From Coraliomargarita_B sp036735565 (GTDB taxonomy: Bacteria; Verrucomicrobiota; Verrucomicrobiia; Opitutales; Coraliomargaritaceae), in the NCBI GenBank assembly GCA_036735565.1, contig DAINOC010000001.1:58428-122427 (forward strand): a stretch of DNA of 64,000 bases, given 5' to 3'. The notes beneath the pieces were generated by a model. That model was not told the origin of the DNA, searched no databases, and saw only the letters and a list, made by a program, of their open reading frames with translations. The position numbers and the translations under genes are program-made. This document shows, one piece after another, positions 54,201-61,390 of the stretch. Within the stretch, counting starts at the first letter, position 1, and each line of letters starts with the position of its first letter.

Positions 54201-54269
54201 GATATCCAGAGCAATTCCATAGGATTCCGGATTTTCCTTGCACCGGATAGGTCCCTATCGAGCAATTAA
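51207..54269 (+). CDS. pseudokinase - PEGA - FGE-sulfatase fusion protein
   Basis: A 1020-residue membrane protein in four parts. Residues about 30-290 have the Ser/Thr-kinase fold but lost key residues: the VAIK lysine is Ala in VTVAVLHRR, the Gly-rich loop is degraded (CLCAGLLANYYLV), HRD remains (HRDLDSNLIF), and DFG reads GLG (RLLGLGLKAA). A membrane helix lies at about 334-358 (LAVIGLVGISLVALAAQFMV). Then come several PEGA-type beta repeats (about 385-760; clearest RITTNPEGAEILVAG). Finally an FGE/SUMF1-fold domain (772-1015): WIRPGNFTMGSPLSEQG, YRLPTEAEWEYVARAG, YDLHGNVAEW, FSVRGGSWGSNAPRVRSAAR. The copper-binding cysteines of true formylglycine-generating enzymes (RGGSW.C....C) are absent. 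It therefore looks like a sensor or scaffold, not an enzyme. Confidence 0.88.
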   Translation: MDESDQSSLSRGEESAPVAPAGELRQNGDKLGNFRITRCLCAGLLANYYLVQHTFDKHEVTVAVLHRRISRDEAVVKRLALLQKKIKMLAHEAIPQIQEIAKIDEQLCIFMAPIEGQALGDYLTERAQPGESGLDLDHVKRLMAQLLGILGYAHARDLDHRDLDSNLIFVQEDGSLRLLGLGLKAAVGADLFEEVVSASVSPLNQVKLAGRLTSFDVMSPEYRAGIDEDPQSDVYGLGVIGYWLLTGKKPGLVAYRAPSTYLGDLVLPLDGIFERALERERDNRFQSCRAVLLSLQETENGAKEEKADYIQRQIDRIPVPRGVQARGALATRTYRLAVIGLVGISLVALAAQFMVAVLASSTASVAEAVQRAAPGMPPQLLLKLSPPVAKVAFVGLEESFITSDGHLDLNLGPGEYTIEVSAPGHFSVRRSVLIEKEMDQPVRLNLELRQDLIVRMIRSQPGATVLLMQGEQPPVDLGLTDRDGTFELSIIRPKGLFRIQAKKEGYESDGIDSDALLDASSADAVVDLPLTARPASLRITTNPEGAEILVAGKLAGISPTKLEALGTTEPIELAARLEGYRISQWTVKLKPGEDAILDMGDLIPRSAALELELLFEGASESALQELSKDVQVRVDDALHALDSPELKVVREGLRRIQAEHPLYVSPVVEIELRDGETISLELSLQPRPGVVSIDLAAGLEARVFVDGRRLEMVDNSVELEALRELSLEVHIQDHLTMVRTLQLKPAETLRWAIAPVRIPGPSEGADWTVTYLGMKLAWIRPGNFTMGSPLSEQGRLPNEGDLTPVTFTKGFWAGVHEVTQGDFQQIMGVNPSAFPDPRKPVESLSWPEAVSFCERLTDLERRAGRLPAGYTYRLPTEAEWEYVARAGSESPFHFGGVADPTKGNFQGVYPRDFVSEKRSSEHYGTLPVGTFQANRFGLYDLHGNVAEWTIDSYNGRLPGKPLVDPEPRPGKDRFSVRGGSWGSNAPRVRSAARESVNRDIQSNSIGFRIFLAPDRSLSSN

Positions 54270-54315
54270 AGCGACGGATTCGGTTCGGAATTCATGCACC
54301 GGGCTTTTTTCCGGC

Positions 54316-54391
54316 TGGTGGGTCGTCCGGGACTCGAACCCGGAACCAATTGATTAAAAGTCAACTGCTCTACCGATTGAGCTAACGACCC
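54316..54391 (-). tRNA. tRNA-Lys (anticodon TTT)
   Basis: The minus strand folds as a complete cloverleaf: acceptor GGGTCGT/ACGACCC, D-arm AGCTCAATCGGTAGAGC, anticodon loop CTTTTAA with TTT at 54356-54358, and T-arm with GGTTCGAGTCC. The 3' CCA is encoded (54316-54318). Length is 76 with CCA. It is divergent from the ECF sigma gene. Confidence 0.97.
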
Positions 54392-54498
54392 TTGCAACCG
54401 AAAAGGTGAGGATTAATGGGCTTCGGGAGAACTTGTCAAGCGCCCGAAGTCCGCGTAGCTAGGATTCCGTAATGATTGCGGGAAAATCTTAAAAAATT

Positions 54499-54528
54499 GG
54501 GAACAAAGTTGAGTCTTCGACGATCTTT
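54499..54528 (+). promoter_or_regulatory. possible ECF-type autoregulated promoter
   Basis: GGGAACAAAG (54499-54508) resembles the GGAAC -35 element of ECF promoters. About 16 bases later comes CGATCTTTC. It lies directly upstream of the sigma gene, where autoregulation is common. Weak evidence. Confidence 0.25.
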
Positions 54529-54533
54529 CTTAC

Positions 54534-55148
54534 ATGACACCTTCAATGAGCTCCAAAACCGACACCCTACACTCAGACGAAATTCTGATCCAGCGTATCC
54601 GGGAAGGCGACATTTCAGCCTACAATCATATTGTTTCCCGTTACTATGACCGGATCTATGCCCGCGTTTCGCAACTCCTGAAAAACCAGCAGGACGCGGA
54701 AGAAGTGACTCAGGATGCCTTTATCCGGGCTCACCGCGGCCTCGACAAATTTCGCGGTGATGCCTCGTTTTCCACCTGGCTGTACCAGATCGCGACCAAT
54801 CTGGCACACAACCGCTACTGGTATTGGTTTCGGCGTAAGCGGGATCAGTCCATTTCTCTTGAGCGGCCGTTGTCAGACGACGGGGAGCTCACGCTGGAGA
54901 GCATCATGCCGGCGGAGGGGGAAAGCCCTGCCGAGGCGACGCTAACGCAAGAGTTCGTCGAGCGGGTTTCTCTGTGCATGCGCGAACTCAACGACAAGCA
55001 CAAAGAGGTGCTGATTTTGCGCAATGTGAAGAATCTATCCTACGACGAAATTGCGGACGAACTTGGAGTGAGTGTGGGCACGGTGAAAAGCCGGATCGCC
55101 CGGGCGCGGGAAAGTTTGCGCGCACTCATGGGCAGTGAATTTTTATGA
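54534..55148 (+). CDS. ECF-subfamily RNA polymerase sigma factor
   Basis: A 204-residue sigma-70 family group IV factor that directs RNA polymerase to a stress regulon. Region 2: DISAYNHIVSRYYDRIYARV, DAEEVTQDAFIRAHRGLDKF (core binding and -10), TWLYQIATNLAHNRYW. Region 4: LNDKHKEVLILRNVKNLSYD, then EIADELGVSVGTVKSRIARA, a helix-turn-helix for the -35. The start is ATG 54534; MSSKTD at 54546 is an alternative. Its stop overlaps the start of the next gene (ATGA), the classic coupling of sigma and anti-sigma. Confidence 0.95.
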   Translation: MTPSMSSKTDTLHSDEILIQRIREGDISAYNHIVSRYYDRIYARVSQLLKNQQDAEEVTQDAFIRAHRGLDKFRGDASFSTWLYQIATNLAHNRYWYWFRRKRDQSISLERPLSDDGELTLESIMPAEGESPAEATLTQEFVERVSLCMRELNDKHKEVLILRNVKNLSYDEIADELGVSVGTVKSRIARARESLRALMGSEFL

Positions 55149-55936
55149 TCGAAGCGGAGTTTTCAGAGCTGGTGGATCTCTACATTGATGGGGAGATCTC
55201 TACAGATCAGTTGATTCTTCTAGAGGCGGAGCTTTCGAAGAATCCGGAGCGACGGCGCTTTTTTGCCGAGCGTTGGCGCTTACATCAAGCAACCCGAGCG
55301 GTATTGGCCCCCAATGTTCGGGATGCGGATGACGGAGTGCCCCTAGCTGGGGGGGGTGCCCCCCGATCCCCGGGGCGCACACGCTCTGCACGTCGGCCGC
55401 AGACTGACAAGCGTCGGCAACGGCGGAAGAGTGCCGACACCCGTTTTTATGAGAGCCGGGTTACGCTCCCCGGCTGGATCGCCGGGACGGGATTGGTTTT
55501 TTCGGTGATTCTTTCCATCGTCCTGTTGCGGCCCGTATTTTTGGATACGGTTGATCCATGGGCACTTCCGGAGTTGGTGGGTGTGCACCAGCGGGATTTA
55601 ATCGATACGGAGAAGCGCTCCGAAGACATCCGTCCGTCCGATTTCGAGCGCTATCGGAAGCGCCAGAAGGCTGAAAGCCTGCAACACGCCAGTCTTGTTT
55701 CGCAGATGCGGCTTCTCGGGCTCCGTCCTGAACACACGCCGACGGACAAGCGCCTGCAATCGATCCATCCCTCACTTGTGGCACCCAAGGAAAATCCGCT
55801 GACGCAAGCGGAATTTCTCGCACGGATGCAATCGATTCAACCGATGCCCCAGCCGGAGCTTTTGCAATCAATGAGATCGGCCCAGTCCGGACTACCCGAT
55901 GGGATGGGATTTGAATTCCGTCTGGTGGGTTATTGA
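55145..55936 (+). CDS. putative anti-sigma factor, single membrane helix
   Basis: A 263-residue protein translationally coupled to the ECF sigma gene. Residues 1-60 (FSELVDLYIDGEISTDQLIL, LSKNPERRRFFAERWRLHQA) resemble an anti-sigma domain of the ZAS type. The zinc motif H-x3-C-x2-C is not complete: the HQAT position has no Cys, so the domain would be zinc-free. A basic linker (75-105) contains a G8 run. A membrane helix spans about 107-130 (PGWIAGTGLVFSVILSIVLL) and the rest is periplasmic. An envelope signal would release the sigma factor. The role rests mainly on position; sequence similarity is weak. Confidence 0.7.
   Translation: MIEAEFSELVDLYIDGEISTDQLILLEAELSKNPERRRFFAERWRLHQATRAVLAPNVRDADDGVPLAGGGAPRSPGRTRSARRPQTDKRRQRRKSADTRFYESRVTLPGWIAGTGLVFSVILSIVLLRPVFLDTVDPWALPELVGVHQRDLIDTEKRSEDIRPSDFERYRKRQKAESLQHASLVSQMRLLGLRPEHTPTDKRLQSIHPSLVAPKENPLTQAEFLARMQSIQPMPQPELLQSMRSAQSGLPDGMGFEFRLVGY
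55349..55356 (+). repeat. G8 homopolymer followed by C6 in the anti-sigma gene
   Basis: G8 (55349-55356), TG, then C6 (55359-55364) within codons 69-73. In one shifted frame a TGA occurs at 55405-55407, in the other at 55506-55508; both cut the protein before or in the membrane helix. Confidence 0.9.
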
Positions 55937-55962
55937 ACAGCTTGTGCGCGGGGGCGTGACCT

Positions 55963-56733
55963 TCACTGGCCTTGCTGGTTCCAACGCAGGCAGTCCTGAT
56001 AGGCAACGCCGGACCCCCCAAAGAGATCCAGTGAGCTGCCGATCGTCAAATCGACGCTGCCACCGCTGAGTTCATTGACCCGCCGGAGATCCTCGAGGCT
56101 GCGGGCACCCCCGGCATAAGTCACTGGAATGGTGCATGAATCCGCCAAATGGCGGACCAGAGCGTCATCAATGCCGCCGCTCATACCTTCCACGTCGGCA
56201 GCGTGAACCAGAAATTCGGAACAGAACGGCTCCAGTTCACGAAGGGTTGCCGGCGATATTTCCAGGTTCGTTGGCGTTTGCCATCGATTCATCGCGACGC
56301 GCCAGCCTTTTTCGGTAGCACGGCAGCTGAGGTCGATCACGAGGTTTTCCGCACCGATCAATTCCACAAGCGCATCCAATCGTTCCGATTGAAATCGGCC
56401 GTCTTTGTCGAAAAGCCATGAGGTAACGATGATTTTTGCGGCTCCGGCATCCAGCCACTCGCTCGCGTTCGCCAGGGAAATGCCCCCGCCAACCTGCAGT
56501 CCCCGGGGGTAAGCGGCGAGCGCCTCTTTTGCAGCCGCTTCGTTGCCGGGCCCGAGGAGAATCAAATGGCCCCCGGTCAGACCATCCTCGCGGTAGCGGC
56601 GGGCGTAGTGGGCGGCGGGTAAATCGCTCTCAAAATTAACCGTGGGCCCTGAGGAATCATCCCGCAGGCTACCGCCGACGATTTGCTTCACCTTTCCGTC
56701 GTGGAGGTCGATGCAGGGGCGGAATTTAGTCAT
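55963..56733 (-). CDS. hisA: eukaryotic-type HisA (HIS6-like) isomerase
   Basis: HisA converts ProFAR to PRFAR by an Amadori rearrangement in histidine synthesis. The 256-residue barrel has an N-terminal catalytic-type Asp in FRPCIDLHDGKVKQIVGGSL, then LQVGGGISLANASEWLDAGA, IIVTSWLFDKDGRFQSERLD, VIDLSCRATEKGWRVAMNRW, FLVHAADVEGMSGGIDDALV and VDLTIGSSLDLFGG. These stretches match what I recall of yeast HIS6, including VTSWLF, VAMN.WQT and HAADVEG, and not the usual bacterial HisA. A few bacteria are known to carry this type. It is a stand-alone gene, converging on the anti-sigma gene. Confidence 0.92.
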   Translation of the reverse strand: MTKFRPCIDLHDGKVKQIVGGSLRDDSSGPTVNFESDLPAAHYARRYREDGLTGGHLILLGPGNEAAAKEALAAYPRGLQVGGGISLANASEWLDAGAAKIIVTSWLFDKDGRFQSERLDALVELIGAENLVIDLSCRATEKGWRVAMNRWQTPTNLEISPATLRELEPFCSEFLVHAADVEGMSGGIDDALVRHLADSCTIPVTYAGGARSLEDLRRVNELSGGSVDLTIGSSLDLFGGSGVAYQDCLRWNQQGQ

Positions 56734-56970
56734 TTGCGAAATGGGTAGAGTTGAAAAGGAGGGTTTTAAGCCTTAAAACGCCCCGCAGGTTGATTCGCAA
56801 ACTGTAAACGTCAGGTTAAATTTTCAAGAACTGCCGTTATACGGAGGCAGGAAACCATTGAAAAAGCTTGAATGACCCTCGGGGTGGAGTATCTTTAGAA
56901 ACTGATCGATTCTTTTTATCAGCCCAAACCGCCAAAAACAGCTTCTTTTAATTCTTTTGAACTTTTGATT

Positions 56971-57801
56971 ATGCGCACGTTAAAACTACTGACCATCGTT
57001 TTGTTCTCTTGCTCTTTGCTGGGCTTGAGCGCCACCGCCCAGCAACTCGCCACCGCTAAGGTGGTCGAGGTCGTCGGCACCGTTACCAAGTTTAATTCGG
57101 ATGGCACGAAGGAGGCGCTCAAGTCGGGCGACTTGATCCGCCAGGGCGACGCGATCAGTGCTACGGCGCTGAGCTTCGCTAAGCTGGTTTTTTCCAACGG
57201 CTCTGAAATGACAGTCGAAGAAAACACGAGCGTCAATTTCACGACCATGGAGCAGCAAGCTTTTGCAGGTGGTCAATCCTACGAGTCGCTTCAGGCCGAC
57301 CCCAGCCCTTCCCAAACCATCATCGACCTGAACTACGGAACGCTTTCCGGCCACGTCAAGAAGCTGCGTGCCGACTCCCGTTTTGAAGTCAACAGTCCGC
57401 TCGGAGCTGCCGCAATTCGCGGAACCCGCTGGAGCGTGATGTTGATCTATAATGCGGAACGAAGCGAATTTCTGCTGCTTGTTAAGAATTTGGACGGTGC
57501 CGTTGACATCATCTCCCGCTATGTGGGTTCGGTTGAATACGGCTCCGGAAGTATTGGCGACAAGGGCTACGAATCTTCCCTTACGGAAGACGTCCGCGAG
57601 ATTATTCCGGCGAATCATGCGGTGATCATCCGCCTTCAGCGCACAGATCCCCTGTTTGATGATTTGATTCGTCTGCTCATCAATTTCATCCCGACCGACC
57701 CGCTGCCTGTCATCACGCCGGGTCCCGGCCCCATCCCCGGCCCTGGTCCGGATGAGGATTTTGGCGTCATCGTGGTGAGTCCGGAAGGTCCAAACCCCTA
57801 G
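56971..57801 (+). CDS. FecR-domain exported protein
   Basis: A 276-residue secreted protein with signal peptide MRTLKLLTIVLFSCSLLGLS and cleavage near ATAQQ. The FecR fold follows: VVEVVGTVTKFNSDGTKEAL, GDLIRQGDAISATALSFAKL, VFSNGSEMTVEENTSVNF, then a second half with LNYGTLSGHVKKLRADSRFE and SPLGAAAIRGTRWSV (the SP.G...RGT motif). The C-terminus is Pro/Gly-rich (ITPGPGPIPGPGPDED). Unlike FecR itself it has no cytoplasmic anti-sigma part, so it is a ligand- or surface-binding version. A TTG at 56965 is an alternative start. A textbook terminator follows. Confidence 0.88.
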   Translation: MRTLKLLTIVLFSCSLLGLSATAQQLATAKVVEVVGTVTKFNSDGTKEALKSGDLIRQGDAISATALSFAKLVFSNGSEMTVEENTSVNFTTMEQQAFAGGQSYESLQADPSPSQTIIDLNYGTLSGHVKKLRADSRFEVNSPLGAAAIRGTRWSVMLIYNAERSEFLLLVKNLDGAVDIISRYVGSVEYGSGSIGDKGYESSLTEDVREIIPANHAVIIRLQRTDPLFDDLIRLLINFIPTDPLPVITPGPGPIPGPGPDEDFGVIVVSPEGPNP

Positions 57802-57841
57802 TCGCTTGCTGACTTGCTTTAGGAATCGAAGCACCCTTTCC

Positions 57842-57890
57842 AAACCCTGAAAACGTGCGCCGGACCGGTTCTACGTTTTCAGGGTTTTTC
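57842..57890 (+). terminator. intrinsic terminator after the FecR-domain gene
   Basis: AAACCCTGAAAACGT (57842-57856) pairs perfectly over 15 bp with ACGTTTTCAGGGTTT (57873-57887), and the T-run continues to TTTC. It lies about 40 bases after the stop. Confidence 0.93.
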
Positions 57891-57947
57891 TTTAACCTGC
57901 AGCTGAATCTTTACAAATAGCCAGCATCCGCCTTTTCTAAGGTGGAT

Positions 57948-57984
57948 ATTCAACCCATCAACCTATCAACCGAAACAAAAAATT
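57948..57984 (+). repeat. CAACC word tract in the peroxiredoxin leader
   Basis: TTCAACCCATCAACCTATCA continues as ACCGAAAC and an A-run up to the ATG at 57985. Three CAACC-type units, one G only. Confidence 0.45.
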
Positions 57985-58455
57985 ATGGCACTCGCAGTCG
58001 GCACCCAAGCACCCGCATTCACCTTAAAAACGAAAACCGCAGACGGACTCAAAGACGTCTCGCTGGCCGATCAACTCGGTCGGGGAAAGACGGTTTTGCT
58101 CTTTTTCCCTTTGGCCTTTACTAGTGTTTGCGTCGATGAAATGTGCTCAGTGAGCGCCGGTATCCAAAAATACAAGGATTTGAACGCCGCCGTTTACGGG
58201 ATTTCGGTGGATAGCCCCTTCGCGCTGGAGAAGATGGCGGCTGCGGATAATCTGCAGTTTCCGTTGCTGAGTGATTTCAATAAGGAGGTCGCGGCGGCCT
58301 ATGATGTGCTTTACGAGGAGCTCCTTGGCTTCCGGGGTGTTGCCAAACGTTCGGCATTCGTCATCGACGAGGCCGGGACGATCATCTACGCAGAATCCTC
58401 GGATGACCCGAAGCAGTTACCTGATTTTGACGCGATTCAAGCGGTCCTCGCCTAG
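57985..58455 (+). CDS. AhpE/PrxQ-type cytoplasmic peroxiredoxin
   Basis: A 156-residue thiol peroxidase with no signal peptide. Motif FPLAFTSVCVDEMCSVS gives peroxidatic C49 (in the FTxxC pattern) and C54 five residues later, as in PrxQ-like enzymes. VYGISVDSPFALEKMA and LSDFNKEVAAAYDVL are typical, and the C-terminal SAFVIDEAGTIIYAE completes the fold. It reduces hydroperoxides using thioredoxin or a similar donor. It is the second peroxiredoxin in the window; the first (29605-30105) is exported. A hairpin separates it from acnA. Confidence 0.92.
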   Translation: MALAVGTQAPAFTLKTKTADGLKDVSLADQLGRGKTVLLFFPLAFTSVCVDEMCSVSAGIQKYKDLNAAVYGISVDSPFALEKMAAADNLQFPLLSDFNKEVAAAYDVLYEELLGFRGVAKRSAFVIDEAGTIIYAESSDDPKQLPDFDAIQAVLA

Positions 58456-58466
58456 TCCGGAGTTTG

Positions 58467-58497
58467 CCGGCGATCCTCAGGACAGGGGGATCGCCGG
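58467..58497 (+). terminator. hairpin between peroxiredoxin and acnA
   Basis: CCGGCGATCC (58467-58476) pairs with GGATCGCCGG (58488-58497), with an 11-base loop. No U-tract. It may end or attenuate the peroxiredoxin transcript ahead of acnA (start 58537). Confidence 0.55.
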
Positions 58498-58536
58498 TGC
58501 GCACCCAGCCTCAATTTTATTTGTTAATCCAAACCC

Positions 58537-61365
58537 ATGAACGACCCATTCAACGTCCTTAAAGAACTCAACGGGAAGCATTACTATAGTCTGCCAGCGC
58601 TCGAGAGCGACGCTGGCATCAGCGGTATCTCCCGGCTTCCGGTGAGCATCCGCATCGTCTTGGAGTCCGTGCTCCGCAACTGCGACGGCAAGCGGATCGT
58701 CAAGGAGGATGTTGAGGCACTGGCCCGCTGGAGCGCGACCGAACCGAGCAATAAGGAAATCCCCTTTGTGGTCTCCCGCGTGGTTCTCCAGGATTTTACG
58801 GGGGTTCCGCTTCTGGTGGATTTGGCTGCCATGCGCGATGCCGTGGCAGCTCTGGGTAAGGATCCTGCGATTATCGAGCCCCTTGTCCCGGTGGATTTGG
58901 TGGTGGACCACTCGGTGCAGGTCGACCGCTCCGGATCGGCCAATGCCTTCCTGAAGAATCTGCAGATCGAGTTTTCCCGGAATAAGGAGCGCTATCAGTT
59001 CTTGAAATGGGGCCAGCAGGCCTTTGAGACCTTCAGTGTGGTGCCGCCGGCCATCGGCATCGTCCACCAGGTGAATCTGGAGTATCTGGCGCGCGTGGTT
59101 TTTGAAAAAGACGGTATCCTCTATCCGGATACGCTGGTGGGCACCGATTCGCACACCACCATGATCAACGGTCTCGGCATCGTCGGCTGGGGTGTGGGTG
59201 GTATCGAGGCGGAGTCGGGTATGCTGGGGCAACCGGTTTACTTCAAAACGCCCGAAGTCATCGGCGTGCACTTGCATGGCGAGCTGCCTGAAGGGGCCAC
59301 GGCGACCGACCTGACGCTACAGATCACCCAGATGCTGCGTGCGGAGGGTGTGGTCGGCAAGTTCGTAGAGTTCTACGGTGAGGGTGCGGCCAAGCTCAGC
59401 CTGGCAGACCGCGCCACTGTGGCCAATATGGCCCCGGAGTATGGGGCCACCATGGGCTTCTTCCCGGTTGATGAAAAGTCTCTGGATTACCTGCGGCTGA
59501 CGGGCCGCAGCGAGGCGGAGATCTCCCGGGTTAAGGATTATTACAGCGCCCAAGGCATGTTCGGTATTCCCAAACAGGGCGAAATCGATTACAGCAAGCA
59601 GCTCGAGCTGGATATCAGCACGGTCGTCCCCTGTGTCTCCGGGCCGAAGCGCCCTCAGGACCGGATCGAAGTGCCCAGCTTGAAAACCCGCTTTAACCAG
59701 CTTCTGGAGATGCCGGTTGCCGAGGGCGGCTTTGGCGTCTCCGGTGCCGCCCGCACGAAGCGTGTGCGGGTCAAGGTGCCGGTTGCCGCTGGTGGACGCG
59801 ACGAGCCGAGTGGAGGTATTTCTGAGCTGTCGGCCGCTGCCGGGACGACTGCGAGCGAGGCCGAGATGGTGACGAACCGTCCGGCGACGCCACCCCAGGG
59901 CGGCGGAGATTCGCTGGCCAGCCCCGACGAATTGCCTGAGTTGCAACACGGTCAGGTCCTGATCGCGGCGATTACCTCCTGCACCAATACCTCCAACCCC
60001 TCGGTGATGATTGCGGCTGGTCTGGTGGCCCGTAAAGCCCGGGAGAAGGGCCTGCAGGTAAATCCCCTGGTCAAAACCTCATTGGGGCCTGGTTCCCGGG
60101 TGGTGACGGACTATTTGGAGGAAACCGACCTGCAGAAGGACCTGGATGCCCTCGGCTTTCAACTGGTGGGCTATGGCTGCACCACCTGCATCGGCAATTC
60201 CGGTCCGCTGGATCCGGCGATTGAGGAGGCCCTGAGCGAGGGCGAATTGGTCGGCGCTTCGGTGCTTTCCGGCAATCGTAATTTCGAGGCCCGTGTCCAC
60301 GGGGCGATCAAGGCGAATTTCCTGATGTCCCCACCGCTGGTGGTGGCTTACGCGCTGGCCGGGACGGTCGATATCGATTTGACCAGCGATCCGATCGGCA
60401 CCGGTGCCGACGGTGCTCCGGTTTATCTGAGAGACATCTGGCCGAGCAATGAAGAAATCGAGGCCCTGGTTCGCTCAGGGCTGAAGCCGGAGATGTTCCG
60501 CAGCAAGTATGGTGATCTGACCTCGGCCAATCCTGAGTGGAATGCGGTGGAATCATCGACTGGCAGCATCTATCAATGGGATGACCAGTCGACCTACATC
60601 CAGAATCCGCCCTTCTTCGAGGGCTTTGGTATGGAAGCCGGCACGATCCGGGATCTCACCAACCTACGGCCGCTGGCGATCGCGGGCGACTCCATCACCA
60701 CCGACCACATTTCACCGGCGGGTGCGATCAAGGAAGCCAGCCCGGCGGGCCGTTTCCTGCTGGAGCACGGCGTCAGCAAGCAGGACTTCAACAGTTTCGG
60801 TTCCCGCCGCGGAAATGACCGGATCATGACCCGCGGCACCTTCGCCAACGTCCGCTTCAAAAACAAGATGGCCGATGGCAAAGAGGGCGGCTATACCAAG
60901 ATCATGCCCGAGGGCACCCCGGCCGACATCTTCGATGCCTGCCAGGAATATAAGAAGCGGGGCGAAGGCCTGATCGTTATCGCCGGAGAGGACTACGGGA
61001 TGGGCTCTTCCCGCGACTGGGCGGCCAAGGGCACGGCACTCCTCGGGGTGCGCGCAGTCGTGGCAAAGAGCTTTGAGCGGATCCACCGGTCCAACCTGAT
61101 CGGGATGGGCGTGCTCCCGCTGGAGTTTCCATCCGGTATCAGCGATACGTCGCTCGGTTTGGACGGCAGCGAAACGTTCTCCATCGTCGAACTGTCCGAC
61201 GCCATCCAGCCGGGCCAGATGCTGCCCATGGTTATCCAGCGTGCCGATGGGCGGACCGAGACGGTCGAGTTGATCCTGCGGATTGATACCGCGATCGAGG
61301 TTGATTACTATCGCCACGGCGGGATTCTTCAATACGTTCTTCGCGACATCCTCTCCGCCTCTTAA
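58537..61365 (+). CDS. acnA: aconitate hydratase A
   Basis: Aconitase isomerises citrate and isocitrate in the TCA cycle with a [4Fe-4S] cluster. The 942-residue AcnA-class protein shows VDHSVQVDRSGSANAF, PDTLVGTDSHTTMINGLGIV, cluster ligands in AAITSCTNTSNPSVM and GYGCTTCIGNSGPL, and the swivel domain IAGEDYGMGSSRDWAAKGTA with the catalytic Ser. Between about residues 410 and 465 there is an insert of low complexity (AAAGTTASEAEMVTNRPATP, PPQGGGDSLASPDELPE) that makes it longer than the usual ~890. It should not touch the active site, being in a loop before the Cys ligand region. The STAS gene follows 25 bases later. Confidence 0.96.
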   Translation: MNDPFNVLKELNGKHYYSLPALESDAGISGISRLPVSIRIVLESVLRNCDGKRIVKEDVEALARWSATEPSNKEIPFVVSRVVLQDFTGVPLLVDLAAMRDAVAALGKDPAIIEPLVPVDLVVDHSVQVDRSGSANAFLKNLQIEFSRNKERYQFLKWGQQAFETFSVVPPAIGIVHQVNLEYLARVVFEKDGILYPDTLVGTDSHTTMINGLGIVGWGVGGIEAESGMLGQPVYFKTPEVIGVHLHGELPEGATATDLTLQITQMLRAEGVVGKFVEFYGEGAAKLSLADRATVANMAPEYGATMGFFPVDEKSLDYLRLTGRSEAEISRVKDYYSAQGMFGIPKQGEIDYSKQLELDISTVVPCVSGPKRPQDRIEVPSLKTRFNQLLEMPVAEGGFGVSGAARTKRVRVKVPVAAGGRDEPSGGISELSAAAGTTASEAEMVTNRPATPPQGGGDSLASPDELPELQHGQVLIAAITSCTNTSNPSVMIAAGLVARKAREKGLQVNPLVKTSLGPGSRVVTDYLEETDLQKDLDALGFQLVGYGCTTCIGNSGPLDPAIEEALSEGELVGASVLSGNRNFEARVHGAIKANFLMSPPLVVAYALAGTVDIDLTSDPIGTGADGAPVYLRDIWPSNEEIEALVRSGLKPEMFRSKYGDLTSANPEWNAVESSTGSIYQWDDQSTYIQNPPFFEGFGMEAGTIRDLTNLRPLAIAGDSITTDHISPAGAIKEASPAGRFLLEHGVSKQDFNSFGSRRGNDRIMTRGTFANVRFKNKMADGKEGGYTKIMPEGTPADIFDACQEYKKRGEGLIVIAGEDYGMGSSRDWAAKGTALLGVRAVVAKSFERIHRSNLIGMGVLPLEFPSGISDTSLGLDGSETFSIVELSDAIQPGQMLPMVIQRADGRTETVELILRIDTAIEVDYYRHGGILQYVLRDILSAS

Positions 61366-61390
61366 TTCGAACGACTTGTCGCTCGAGCCA

